The notes under the pieces are model-generated. The model worked only from the letters and a program-made list of their open reading frames with translations. It had not been told where the DNA came from and searched no databases. DNA of 10,437 bases, taken from contig CALCZN010000153.1 of NCBI GenBank assembly GCA_937903095.1, positions 1-10,437 on the forward strand, given 5' to 3'. Made by a program: the position numbers and the translations under genes. How positions within the stretch are numbered: the first letter of the stretch is position 1; each line of letters starts with the position of its first letter. Shown here in pieces: positions 1 to 6,463 of the stretch. The stretch comes from Zeimonas sp937903095. GTDB taxonomy: Bacteria > Pseudomonadota > Gammaproteobacteria > Burkholderiales > Burkholderiaceae_E.

Positions 1-2788
1 GCTCGATGACGATCAGCGAATGCCCGGCGTCGAGCAGCTTGCGCAGCGCGCGCAGCAGTTTTGCGACGTCGTCGAAATGCAGGCCGGTGGTCGGCTCGTC
101 GAACAGGAACAGCGTGCCGCGCCGGCCGGCCTTCGCGAAGGGGTGACCGGGGCGCGCCGGATCGCCGGAGGCGCTCCCGGTCGGACCGGTCAGTCCGCGC
201 GCGGCCGCTTCGGCCAGGTGCCCCGCCAGCTTCAGCCGCTGCGCCTCGCCGCCCGACAGCGTCGGCACCGGCTGCCCCAGTCGCAGATAGTCGAGGCCGA
301 CGTCGGCGAGCGGCTGCAGCTTGGTGCGCACGTCGTGCGCGCGGCCGAACACCGACAGCGCCTCGCGCACCGTGAGATCGAGCACGCCGGAGATCGAGCG
401 CGCGATGCCGTCCTCGCCTTCGATCGTGACTTCGAGCACCTCGTCGCGGAAGCGGCTGCCGTTGCAGTCGGGGCAGCGCAGGTAGACGTCGGAGAGGAAC
501 TGCATCTCGACGTGCTCGAAGCCGTTGCCGCTGCAGGTGGGGCAGCGTCCGTCGCCGGCGTTGAAGCTGAAGGTGCCGGCGGTGTAGCCGCGCTCGCGGG
601 CGAGCGGCGAGGCGGCGAAGCGTTTGCGGATCGCGTCGAAGGCGCCGACGTAGCTCGCCGGGTTGCTGCGCGCGGTCTTGCCGATCGGCGACTGGTCGAC
701 GAAGACGACGTCGTCGATCCAGTCGTCGCCGAGCAGCCGGTCGTGCGCGCCGGGCGCGTCGGTCGGCTGCCCCTTGGCGCGGCGCAACGCCGGCAGCAGC
801 ACGTTCTGCATCAGCGTCGACTTGCCGCTGCCGGAGACGCCGGTGAGGCAGACGAGGCGTTCGAGCGGGAATTCGACGGTGCCGAGCTTCAGGTTGTGCT
901 CGCGCGCGCCTTCGAGCACGAGGCGCTTGGTCGACGGCGTCACCGGCAGGCGACGTCCGGCGTCGACGACGCGGCGCCCGGCGAGGTAGTCGCCGGTGAG
1001 CGTGGCGGCGCGCGCGAGCGCCGCGGGCGGGCCGTAGAAGACGATCTCGCCGCCGCGTTCGCCGGGCCCCGGGCCGATGTCGAGCACGCGGTCGGCGGCG
1101 CGCATCACCAGCGGATCGTGCTCGACGACGACCAGCGAGTTGCCCGCTTCGCGCAGCCGTTGCATGACGGCGATCACGCGCCCCATGTCGCGCGGATGCA
1201 GGCCGATCGACGGCTCGTCGAGCACGAACAGCGTGTTGACCAGCGAGGTGCCGAGCGCGGTCGTCAGGTTGATGCGCTGCACCTCGCCGCCCGACAGCGT
1301 GCGCGACTGGCGATCGAGCGTCAGGTAGCCGAGGCCGACCTCGCGCAGGAAGCGCAGCCGGTTGCGGATCTCGTCGAGCAGCAGCACGGTCGCTTCGTCG
1401 AGCGGCGCCGGCAGGCGCAGCTGCGCGAAGAACGCGGCGAGCCGGTCGATCGGCAGCAGCATCAGCTGGTGGATCGTGCGACCGCCTTCGCCGCGCGCGT
1501 CGTCGCCGACGCGCCAGAGCAGCGCGTCGGGCACGAGCCGCGCTCCGCCGCAGGCCTTGCAGGTGTCGTACGAGCGATATTTCGACAGCAGCACGCGGAT
1601 GTGCATCTTGTAGGCGCGCGACTCCAGCCATTCGAAGAAATGGCGGATGCCGTACCACTGCGTCTCCCACTTGCCGGTCCAGTCGGGCGCGCCTTCGATC
1701 ACCCAGCGGCGCTCGCGCTCGTCGAGTGCGCGCCACGGCACGTCGGTGCGCACGTCGGCGCGCGCCGCGTATTTCTTCAGGTCGCGCTGGCACTCGGCGA
1801 AGCTCTTCGTCTGCCATGGCTTGACCGCGCCGTCGGCGAGCGTCCTGCCCTCGTCGGGAACGACGAGGCCGAGGTCGACGCCGATCACGCGGCCGAAGCC
1901 GCGGCACTGCTCGCAGGCGCCGATCGGCGAGTTGAACGAGAACAGGCTGGGCAGCGGCTCGGCGTAGGCGATGTCGCAGTCGGCGCAGTGCAGTCCGGTG
2001 CTGTAGCGCCAGCGTTCGCGCTCGCTGCCGTCGTCGTCGAGCACGTGCAGCGTGAGCCGCCCGTGCCCGCGGCGGAACGCCGCCTCGATCGAGTCGGACA
2101 GCCGCGAGGGTTCGACGTTCGAGACGCGGAAGCGGTCCTGCACGACGTGCAGCACGATGCGCTCGCCGTCCACCTCGCGCGCCTGCACGCGCGCGTAGCC
2201 CTGCGCGTCGAGGTGCGCGCGGATCTCGGCCTCGCCGAAGTTCGCCGGCACCGGCACCGGGAAGCCGAGCACGATGCGCGGGTCGCCGGCCGCGGCGGCG
2301 CGCGCGACGAGCGCTTCGCGCACGCTCGCCACCGTGTCGCGGCGCACCGGCTTTCCGCAGCCGCGGCAATGCAGCGCGGCGGCGCGCGCGTACAGCAGCT
2401 TCAGGTGGTCGTTCAGCTCGGTCATCGTGCCGACCGTCGAACGCGAGGTACGCACCGGGTTCGTCTGGTCGATCGCGATCGCCGGCGGCACGCCCTCGAT
2501 GCGATCGACCTGCGGCTTGTCCATCCGGTCGAGGAACTGGCGCGCATAGGCCGAGAAGGTCTCGACGTAGCGCCGCTGCCCCTCGGCGTACAGCGTGTCG
2601 AACACCAGCGACGACTTGCCCGAGCCAGAGACGCCGGTGACGACGACCAGCTCGCCGGTCGGGATGTCGACGTCGAGGTTCTTCAGGTTGTTCTGGCGCG
2701 CGCCGCGGATGCGGATCGCGGCGTGCGCCGCGGAATGCCGCGGCTCGTCCGACGCGTCCGTGCGGTCGGGCGTGGGCTCGTGCAGCAT
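1..2788 (-). CDS. uvrA: UvrA-family excinuclease ABC subunit A, C-terminus beyond window
   Basis: This is a DNA damage-recognition ATPase of the UvrA family, which loads UvrB at lesions in nucleotide-excision repair in the cytoplasm. About 929 codons are visible; the frame leaves the window in the final stretch, just after LIVIE, so a short C-terminal tail is missing. Two ABC modules are clear. Module I has Walker A GVSGSGKSS (residues 52-60), signature LSGGEVQR and Walker B FVLDEPSIGLHPRD. Module II has Walker A GVSGSGKST (about residue 649), signature LSGGEAQR and FLFDEPTTGLHFDD. Zinc-binding cysteine pairs include CEQC/CKAC and CPTC/CPDC. A region fitting the UvrB-binding domain is present but divergent. 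The ATG at 2788 is the only good start: an in-frame TAG lies about 12 codons upstream. No Shine-Dalgarno is evident. Motifs such as SLVFDTLYAEG, ETFSAYARQFLDRMDKPQVD and IDQTNPVRTSRSTVGT differ from the standard proteobacterial UvrA, so it may be a second UvrA paralogue. Family assignment is secure; paralogue status is inferred. Confidence 0.93.
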   Translation of the reverse strand, partial: MLHEPTPDRTDASDEPRHSAAHAAIRIRGARQNNLKNLDVDIPTGELVVVTGVSGSGKSSLVFDTLYAEGQRRYVETFSAYARQFLDRMDKPQVDRIEGVPPAIAIDQTNPVRTSRSTVGTMTELNDHLKLLYARAAALHCRGCGKPVRRDTVASVREALVARAAAAGDPRIVLGFPVPVPANFGEAEIRAHLDAQGYARVQAREVDGERIVLHVVQDRFRVSNVEPSRLSDSIEAAFRRGHGRLTLHVLDDDGSERERWRYSTGLHCADCDIAYAEPLPSLFSFNSPIGACEQCRGFGRVIGVDLGLVVPDEGRTLADGAVKPWQTKSFAECQRDLKKYAARADVRTDVPWRALDERERRWVIEGAPDWTGKWETQWYGIRHFFEWLESRAYKMHIRVLLSKYRSYDTCKACGGARLVPDALLWRVGDDARGEGGRTIHQLMLLPIDRLAAFFAQLRLPAPLDEATVLLLDEIRNRLRFLREVGLGYLTLDRQSRTLSGGEVQRINLTTALGTSLVNTLFVLDEPSIGLHPRDMGRVIAVMQRLREAGNSLVVVEHDPLVMRAADRVLDIGPGPGERGGEIVFYGPPAALARAATLTGDYLAGRRVVDAGRRLPVTPSTKRLVLEGAREHNLKLGTVEFPLERLVCLTGVSGSGKSTLMQNVLLPALRRAKGQPTDAPGAHDRLLGDDWIDDVVFVDQSPIGKTARSNPASYVGAFDAIRKRFAASPLARERGYTAGTFSFNAGDGRCPTCSGNGFEHVEMQFLSDVYLRCPDCNGSRFRDEVLEVTIEGEDGIARSISGVLDLTVREALSVFGRAHDVRTKLQPLADVGLDYLRLGQPVPTLSGGEAQRLKLAGHLAEAAARGLTGPTGSASGDPARPGHPFAKAGRRGTLFLFDEPTTGLHFDDVAKLLRALRKLLDAGHSLIVIE

Positions 2789-2810
2789 CGGGAAGGCGAC
2801 AGGAAAGGGA

Positions 2811-2823
2811 AGACTTCGAGTCT
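2811..2823. repeat. Short perfect inverted repeat in the uvrA/TM2 divergent region
   Basis: AGACT-TCG-AGTCT is a perfect 5-bp inverted repeat with a 3-nt centre. It lies 23-35 bases upstream of the uvrA start codon and about 50 bases before the TM2-like gene. It could be an operator or part of the uvrA leader. It does not match a LexA box (CTGT-N8-ACAG). At this length chance is a real possibility. Confidence 0.3.
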
Positions 2824-2837
2824 ATCAGCGGCGCGGT

Positions 2838-2866
2838 TTGGCGCCCGCCGCCGCATCGTCGACAAT
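2838..2866 (+). promoter_or_regulatory. Candidate sigma-70 promoter for the TM2-like gene
   Basis: TTGGCG (2838-2843) and GACAAT (2861-2866) are separated by exactly 17 bp, and each matches four of six sigma-70 consensus positions. The -10 box ends 7 bases before the GTG start, so transcription would begin at or next to the start codon, giving a leaderless message. This agrees with the lack of a Shine-Dalgarno. No transcript data are available here. Confidence 0.5.
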
Positions 2867-2873
2867 CCGCACC

Positions 2874-3284
2874 GTGACCGCTCCCGCCCGCTTCCGTTCG
2901 CGTCTCGTCGCCGGCCTGCTCGCGCTCTTCGTCGGCTTCTCCGGCGCCCATCGCGCCTATCTCGGCGCGCGCTGGTGGCCGCTCTATCCGCTGATCGCGA
3001 TGCCGGCGATCGGCCTCGCGCTGCGCTCCGATCCCTGGTACCGGCACCCGGGCTTCTTCGTCGCCGGCCTCGTCGTCGTCGTCGCGATGACGGAGGCGAT
3101 CGTGTTCAGCCTCGCGTCCGACGAGCGCTGGGACGCCCGATACAACGCCGGCCTCGCGCGCCACTCGCACGGCGGCTGGTCGAACGTGTTCGTCGCCATC
3201 GCCGCGCTGCTGGTCGGAACCGTGCTGCTGCTCTCGGTGCTGGCGATCGCGCTGGAGACGCTGTTCCGTCCGACGGCTGTGTAG
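2874..3284 (+). CDS. Small TM2-like integral membrane protein, 136 aa
   Basis: This is a 136-residue hydrophobic protein of unknown function. Near the N-terminus the stretch LFVGFSGAHRAYLG (residues 18-31) resembles the TM2 domain signature, in which a first helix ends in a G-x-H-R-x-Y-L-G motif. Hydrophobic segments are at roughly 11-30, 36-50, 60-81 and 103-130, so three or four membrane helices are likely. The second half is not a typical TM2 domain. The start is the GTG at 2874, immediately downstream of a candidate promoter. The reading frame is open much further upstream, but that part is antisense to uvrA and codes nothing recognisable. TM2 proteins have no firm bacterial function, and the neighbours do not suggest one. 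It is divergent from uvrA and is separated from the thioesterase operon by 117 bases, so it is probably its own transcription unit. Confidence 0.75.
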   Translation: MTAPARFRSRLVAGLLALFVGFSGAHRAYLGARWWPLYPLIAMPAIGLALRSDPWYRHPGFFVAGLVVVVAMTEAIVFSLASDERWDARYNAGLARHSHGGWSNVFVAIAALLVGTVLLLSVLAIALETLFRPTAV

Positions 3285-3305
3285 GCCACGGACCGGCGCC
3301 TCGCT

Positions 3306-3314
3306 TGATACGAT
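3306..3314 (+). promoter_or_regulatory. Candidate extended -10 promoter before the thioesterase operon
   Basis: TGATACGAT fits the extended -10 pattern TGn-TAnnAT; the hexamer TACGAT (3309-3314) matches four of six consensus positions. No convincing -35 is seen. Transcription would start near 3321, inside the first 18-bp repeat unit and next to several possible start codons (ATG 3323, ATG 3331, GTG 3333). Confidence 0.35.
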
Positions 3315-3386
3315 GCGAGCGCATGCCCCCATGTGCGAGCGCATGCCCATATGCGAGCGCATGCCCATATGCGAGCGCATGCCCAT
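3313..3386 (+). repeat. Array of four 18-bp units upstream of the thioesterase
   Basis: Four copies of ATGCGAGCGCATGCCCAT occur at 3313-3330 (ending CCCCC), 3333-3350 (first base G), 3351-3368 and 3369-3386. Copies 3 and 4 are identical; a 2-base AT separates copies 1 and 2; the start of a further unit follows at 3385 (ATGCGA). Each unit contains the palindrome ATGCG-AG-CGCAT (GTGCG in copy 2), so RNA hairpins within or between units are possible. Eighteen bases equal six codons, so gain or loss of a unit keeps the frame. Every unit carries start codons: one in the thioesterase frame (reading MRAHAH) and one in the leader-peptide frame (reading CERMPI). Such an array may vary in copy number between strains. 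Confidence 0.9.
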
Positions 3387-3405
3387 GCGACCGAGAACGC
3401 GATGA
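3331..3405 (+). CDS. Candidate upstream ORF / leader peptide (24 aa) made of CERMPI repeats
   Basis: A short frame begins at ATG 3331 (or, in the same frame, ATG 3313, giving 30 residues). It reads MCERMPICERMPICERMP and then MRPRTR before stopping at TGA 3403-3405. That stop overlaps the thioesterase start at 3402 as ATGA, the same type of junction that links thioesterase to ridA; ridA to recG is GTGA. Translation of this frame could therefore feed ribosomes onto the thioesterase start, which has only a weak ribosome-binding site. No homologue is recognised. The repetitive peptide may simply be a by-product of the 18-bp repeat, so this entry is tentative. Confidence 0.3.
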   Translation: MCERMPICERMPICERMPMRPRTR

Positions 3406-3974
3406 CTACCGAACCGCAGCAGCGCGACCCGCAGGCCGAGGCCACGCTCGAGAAGTGGCTCGCGCGCGAGCGCGAAGTGCGACTGCTGATGGCCGCGCCC
3501 GGGAAGATCGCCGCGGCCGAAGTCGCCGCCGGCTCCGGGCTGCAGTTCCTCGAGCGCATCGGACGAGGCGAACTGCCGTTGCCGCCGATCATGCAGACGC
3601 TCGATTTCGTGCCGGTGGAAGCGGGCGAGGGCACGATGGCTTTCCAGGGAACGCCGAAGACCGATTACTACAACCCGATCGGCAGCGTGCACGGCGGCTA
3701 CGTCGCGACGCTGCTCGATTCCGCGCTCGGCTGCGCCGTGCACACGACGCTCGAGCGCGGCTACGGCTACACCACGCTCGAACTGAAGGTGAACTACGTG
3801 CGCCCGCTCACCGATCGCACCGGCCCGGTGCGCGCCGAGGCCCGCGTTGCCAGCGTGACCCGCCGCATCGGGATCGCCGAGGGGCGGGTCGTCGACGCCG
3901 CCGGCCGCCTGTACGCGCTCGGCTCGACCACCTGCCTGATCTTTCCGCTGCCACAGTCCGGAGACGGAGCATGA
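3402..3974 (+). CDS. PaaI-family hotdog-fold thioesterase, 190 aa
   Basis: A probable acyl-CoA thioesterase of the PaaI/hotdog family, which hydrolyses acyl-CoA thioesters in the cytoplasm; the substrate cannot be told from sequence. The hotdog domain runs from about residue 64 to 182 and contains NPIGSVHGGYVATLLDSA (residues 91-108), with the HGG motif and an acidic residue on the following helix (D106). It then has LELKVNYVRP and the terminal strand LGSTTCLIF. The first 60 residues form a helical extension also seen in some larger PaaI-like proteins. I chose ATG 3402 (MTTEPQQ) because the in-frame extension to GTG 3333 only adds MRAHAH repeats encoded by the 18-bp array; that longer form cannot be excluded. 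Its TGA overlaps the ridA ATG, so the two are probably translationally coupled. Confidence 0.87.
   Translation: MTTEPQQRDPQAEATLEKWLAREREVRLLMAAPGKIAAAEVAAGSGLQFLERIGRGELPLPPIMQTLDFVPVEAGEGTMAFQGTPKTDYYNPIGSVHGGYVATLLDSALGCAVHTTLERGYGYTTLELKVNYVRPLTDRTGPVRAEARVASVTRRIGIAEGRVVDAAGRLYALGSTTCLIFPLPQSGDGA
3960..3964 (+). promoter_or_regulatory. Ribosome-binding site of ridA
   Basis: GGAGA lies six bases before the ridA ATG at 3971, inside the end of the thioesterase gene. A second GGAG at 3966-3969 is too close to act. Together with the overlapping stop/start this supports translation of ridA from 3971. Confidence 0.6.
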
Positions 3975-4378
3975 CCACGAGACAGATCGTTCGAAGCGCC
4001 GATGCACCGGCGGCCATCGGCCCGTATTCGCAGGCGGTGCGCGTCGGCGACGTCGTCTACCTGTCGGGGCAGATCGCACTCGAACCGGCCGGCGGCGCGC
4101 TGGTCGACGGCGGCCTCGAGGCGCAGGTCGAGCAGGCCTTTCGCAACCTGCGGGCGGTCGCCACCGCTGCCGGCGGCTCGCTCGCGCACTGCGTGAAGCT
4201 CACGCTGTTCCTCACCGATCTCGCGCATTTCGCGAAGGTGAACGAAGCGATGCAGAAGTGGTTCGACGCACCGTATCCGGCGCGCTCCACGGTCGGCGTC
4301 GCCAGCCTGCCGCGCGGCGCGCTGTTCGAGGTGGAGGCGGTGATGGTGCTCGACGCAGGGACCCCGTCCGGCACGTGA
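3971..4378 (+). CDS. ridA: RidA-family reactive enamine/imine deaminase, 135 aa
   Basis: RidA proteins hydrolyse 2-aminoacrylate and related enamine/imine intermediates released by pyridoxal-phosphate enzymes, protecting other PLP enzymes from damage. They act as cytoplasmic trimers. The protein is full length and matches the family throughout: IGPYSQAVRVGDVVYLSGQI near the N-terminus, then the C-terminal YPARSTVGVASLPRGALFEVE. The catalytic arginine R105 and the conserved E120 are present at the standard positions. Position 107 is threonine, where several well-studied members have cysteine; both occur in the family as far as I know. The start overlaps the thioesterase stop (ATGA) and the stop overlaps the recG start (GTGA), so it sits in the middle of a tightly packed operon. 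A paralogous Rid subfamily is possible, but the conserved arginine favours an active deaminase. Confidence 0.92.
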   Translation: MTTRQIVRSADAPAAIGPYSQAVRVGDVVYLSGQIALEPAGGALVDGGLEAQVEQAFRNLRAVATAAGGSLAHCVKLTLFLTDLAHFAKVNEAMQKWFDAPYPARSTVGVASLPRGALFEVEAVMVLDAGTPSGT

Positions 4379-6441
4379 GCACCGCCCCGCGCCGACGGCG
4401 TGCGGCCGGCGAAGGCGGCGGCGACGCGGCGCGCTTCGCGCGACTCGGCCTGCGGGTCGCCTCCGATTTCGTGCTCCACCTGCCGATCCGCTACGAGGAC
4501 CGCACGCGGATCGTTCCGATCGCCGCAGCCCGCGACGGCAGGCCGGCGCAGGTGGAGGGCGTCGTCGTGCGCAGCGAGATCGTCATGCGGCCGCGCCGCA
4601 TGCTTCGCGTCGAGTTGCGCGACGACAGCGCTTCGGTGTCGCTGCGCTTCTTCCATTTCTACGGCTCGCAGGCAAAGCTGTTCGCCGAGGGGGCGCGCGT
4701 GCGCGCTTTCGGCGAGGTGCGCGCCGGCCTGTTCGGCGCGGAGATGGTTCATCCGCAGTGCCGCGTCGTGCGCCTCGGCGAGCCGCTGCCGCAGACGATG
4801 ACGCCGGTCTACCCGACGGTCTCCGGCCTGGGCCAGGCGCGACTGCGCAAGGCGATCGACGAGGCGCTCGACGATCTCGACTGGGACGAGACCGTGCCGG
4901 CCGACGTCGTCGCCAGGCTCGGGCTGCCGCCGGTGGCCGAGGCCCTGCGCGCGATCCATCGGCCCGATCCCGGGGCGAGCCTCGAGGCGCTGGCCGATCG
5001 CAGCGCGCCGGCCTGGCGGCGCGTGATCTTCGACGAACTGCTCGCGCAGCAGCTCTCGCTCGCACGTTCGCGCCGCGCCCGCGCGCGACAGCGGGCGCCG
5101 CGACTGGCCGACGGTGCGCTGGCGGCTCGCCTGCTGGCGTCGCTGCCCTTCGTGCCCACCGCGGCGCAGAGCCGGGTCTGGGGCGAGATCGCCGCCGACC
5201 TCGCGCGCGCGCAACCGATGAACCGGCTGCTGCAGGGCGACGTCGGCAGCGGCAAGACGCTGATCGCGGCGCTGGCGGCCGCACAGGCGATCGGCAGCGG
5301 CTGGCAGGCGGCGTTCATGGCGCCCACCGAGATCCTCGCCGAACAGCATCACGCGAAGCTGCGCGCGCCGCTCGAGGCGCTGGGGGTGCGCGTGGCCTGG
5401 CTCTCCGGTTCGCTGAAGGAAAGCGGCAAGCGCGAGGTGCGCGGCCGCGTCGCCGCCGGCGAAATCGACCTGCTGATCGGCACGCATGCACTGATCGAGG
5501 ACAGCGTCGAGTTCGCCCGGCTCGGGCTGGCGATCGTCGACGAGCAGCATCGCTTCGGCGTCGCGCAGCGCCTCGCGCTGCGCGCCCGTGCCGACGCGGG
5601 CGGCGACCCGCGCGCGGTATTGCCGCACCAGCTGATGATGAGCGCCACACCGATTCCGCGCACGCTCGCCATGACCTATTACGCCGACCTCGACGTCTCG
5701 GTGCTCGACCAGATGCCGCCGGGGAGAAAACCGGTGACGACCAGGCTCGTGTCGGCGGCGCGGCGCGACGAGGTGATCGCACGCGTGCGCGCCGCCGCGC
5801 AGGCCGGGCGCCAGGTCTACTGGGTCTGCCCGCTGGTCGACGAGAGCGAGACGCTCGAACTGCAGACGGCGATCGACACGCACGCGACGCTGGAGCGCGA
5901 GCTGGCCCCGCTGCCCGTGGGGCTCGTGCACGGCCGGCTGCCGCCGTCGGCCAAGCAGGAGGTGATGGCCGCCTTCGCCGGCGGAGCGCTGCCGGTGCTG
6001 GTGGCGACCACCGTCATCGAGGTCGGCGTCGACGTGCCGAACGCCTCGCTGCTGATCGTCGAGCACGCGGAGCGTTTCGGCCTGTCGCAGCTGCACCAGT
6101 TGCGCGGGCGCGTCGGGCGCGGCTCCAGCGAGAGCGTCTGCGTGCTGCTCTATCGCGAGCCGCTGTCGCCGGCCGCGCGCGAGCGGCTGAAGACGATGTA
6201 CGAGACCAGCGACGGCTTCGAGATCGCCAGGCGCGACCTGCAGCAGCGCGGCCCCGGCGAATTCCTCGGCGCCCGCCAGTCGGGCGACGCGCTGCTGCGC
6301 TTCGCGGACCTCGAGCGCGACAGCGAACTGGTCGAGGCGGCGCGCGAGACGGCGCGGTGCATGCTCGCGGAGAGCCCGGCGCAGGTGGAGACGCACCTGC
6401 GGCGATGGCTGGGCAGCCGCGAGGAGTTCCTGAAAGCATGA
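4375..6441 (+). CDS. recG: ATP-dependent DNA helicase RecG, 688 aa
   Basis: RecG is a double-stranded DNA translocase that remodels stalled replication forks, Holliday junctions and R-loops. All expected parts are visible. The N-terminal segment LRVASDFVLHLPIRYEDRT is followed by an OB-fold wedge domain (about 50-140). The superfamily-2 motor has Walker A GDVGSGKT (288-295), the DEQH box (389-392), SATPIPRT (423-430), ATTVIEVGVDVPNA (544-557) and QLRGRVGRG (575-583). The TRG region GFEIARRDLQQRGPGEFLG (614-632) couples ATPase to translocation. Length is normal for the family. The start is GTG 4375, overlapping the ridA stop as GTGA. The frame is open further upstream but encodes no recognisable RecG sequence there. 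Nothing suggests damage to the gene. The adjacency of recG and oxyR is a recurring arrangement in proteobacteria. Confidence 0.97.
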   Translation: MSTAPRRRRAAGEGGGDAARFARLGLRVASDFVLHLPIRYEDRTRIVPIAAARDGRPAQVEGVVVRSEIVMRPRRMLRVELRDDSASVSLRFFHFYGSQAKLFAEGARVRAFGEVRAGLFGAEMVHPQCRVVRLGEPLPQTMTPVYPTVSGLGQARLRKAIDEALDDLDWDETVPADVVARLGLPPVAEALRAIHRPDPGASLEALADRSAPAWRRVIFDELLAQQLSLARSRRARARQRAPRLADGALAARLLASLPFVPTAAQSRVWGEIAADLARAQPMNRLLQGDVGSGKTLIAALAAAQAIGSGWQAAFMAPTEILAEQHHAKLRAPLEALGVRVAWLSGSLKESGKREVRGRVAAGEIDLLIGTHALIEDSVEFARLGLAIVDEQHRFGVAQRLALRARADAGGDPRAVLPHQLMMSATPIPRTLAMTYYADLDVSVLDQMPPGRKPVTTRLVSAARRDEVIARVRAAAQAGRQVYWVCPLVDESETLELQTAIDTHATLERELAPLPVGLVHGRLPPSAKQEVMAAFAGGALPVLVATTVIEVGVDVPNASLLIVEHAERFGLSQLHQLRGRVGRGSSESVCVLLYREPLSPAARERLKTMYETSDGFEIARRDLQQRGPGEFLGARQSGDALLRFADLERDSELVEAARETARCMLAESPAQVETHLRRWLGSREEFLKA

Positions 6442-6445
6442 CGCT

Positions 6446-6454
6446 TGCTATCAT
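6446..6454 (+). promoter_or_regulatory. Extended -10 promoter of oxyR
   Basis: TGCTATCAT is an extended -10 element (TGn plus TATCAT, five of six matches). The hexamer ends nine bases before the oxyR ATG, and the bases between (TTCGCCCCC) contain no Shine-Dalgarno, so the message may have almost no leader. The -35 region within the end of recG is poor, as expected for an extended -10 promoter. Confidence 0.55.
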
Positions 6455-6463
6455 TTCGCCCCC

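Noticed and set aside
2595..2873. Longer start for the TM2-like protein
   Set aside because: The extra 93 residues are antisense to the uvrA start region and lack hydrophobic or conserved sequence; a promoter and GTG at 2874 fit better.
2789..2873. LexA/SOS box controlling uvrA
   Set aside because: No CTGT-N8-ACAG pattern or near match is present; only a half-site-like ACAG occurs.
3313..3386. CRISPR array
   Set aside because: The units are contiguous 18-bp tandem copies without unique spacers, and no cas genes are nearby.
3333..3401. GTG 3333 as the thioesterase start, adding MRAHAH repeats
   Set aside because: The extra 23 residues are only repeat-encoded, and thioesterase-like sequence begins after ATG 3402. 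Kept as an alternative, not the main call.
20..4378. Stop-free plus-strand frame of about 1450 codons
   Set aside because: It runs antisense to uvrA and then through wrong frames of the TM2-like gene and thioesterase before joining the real ridA frame. The predicted peptide is Ala/Arg/Glu-rich with no domain, typical of a shadow frame in GC-rich DNA.
4057..6396. Long minus-strand frame opposite recG (about 779 codons)
   Set aside because: It is antisense to a complete recG with all helicase motifs; its peptide is low-complexity Arg/His/Leu/Ala with no recognisable family.
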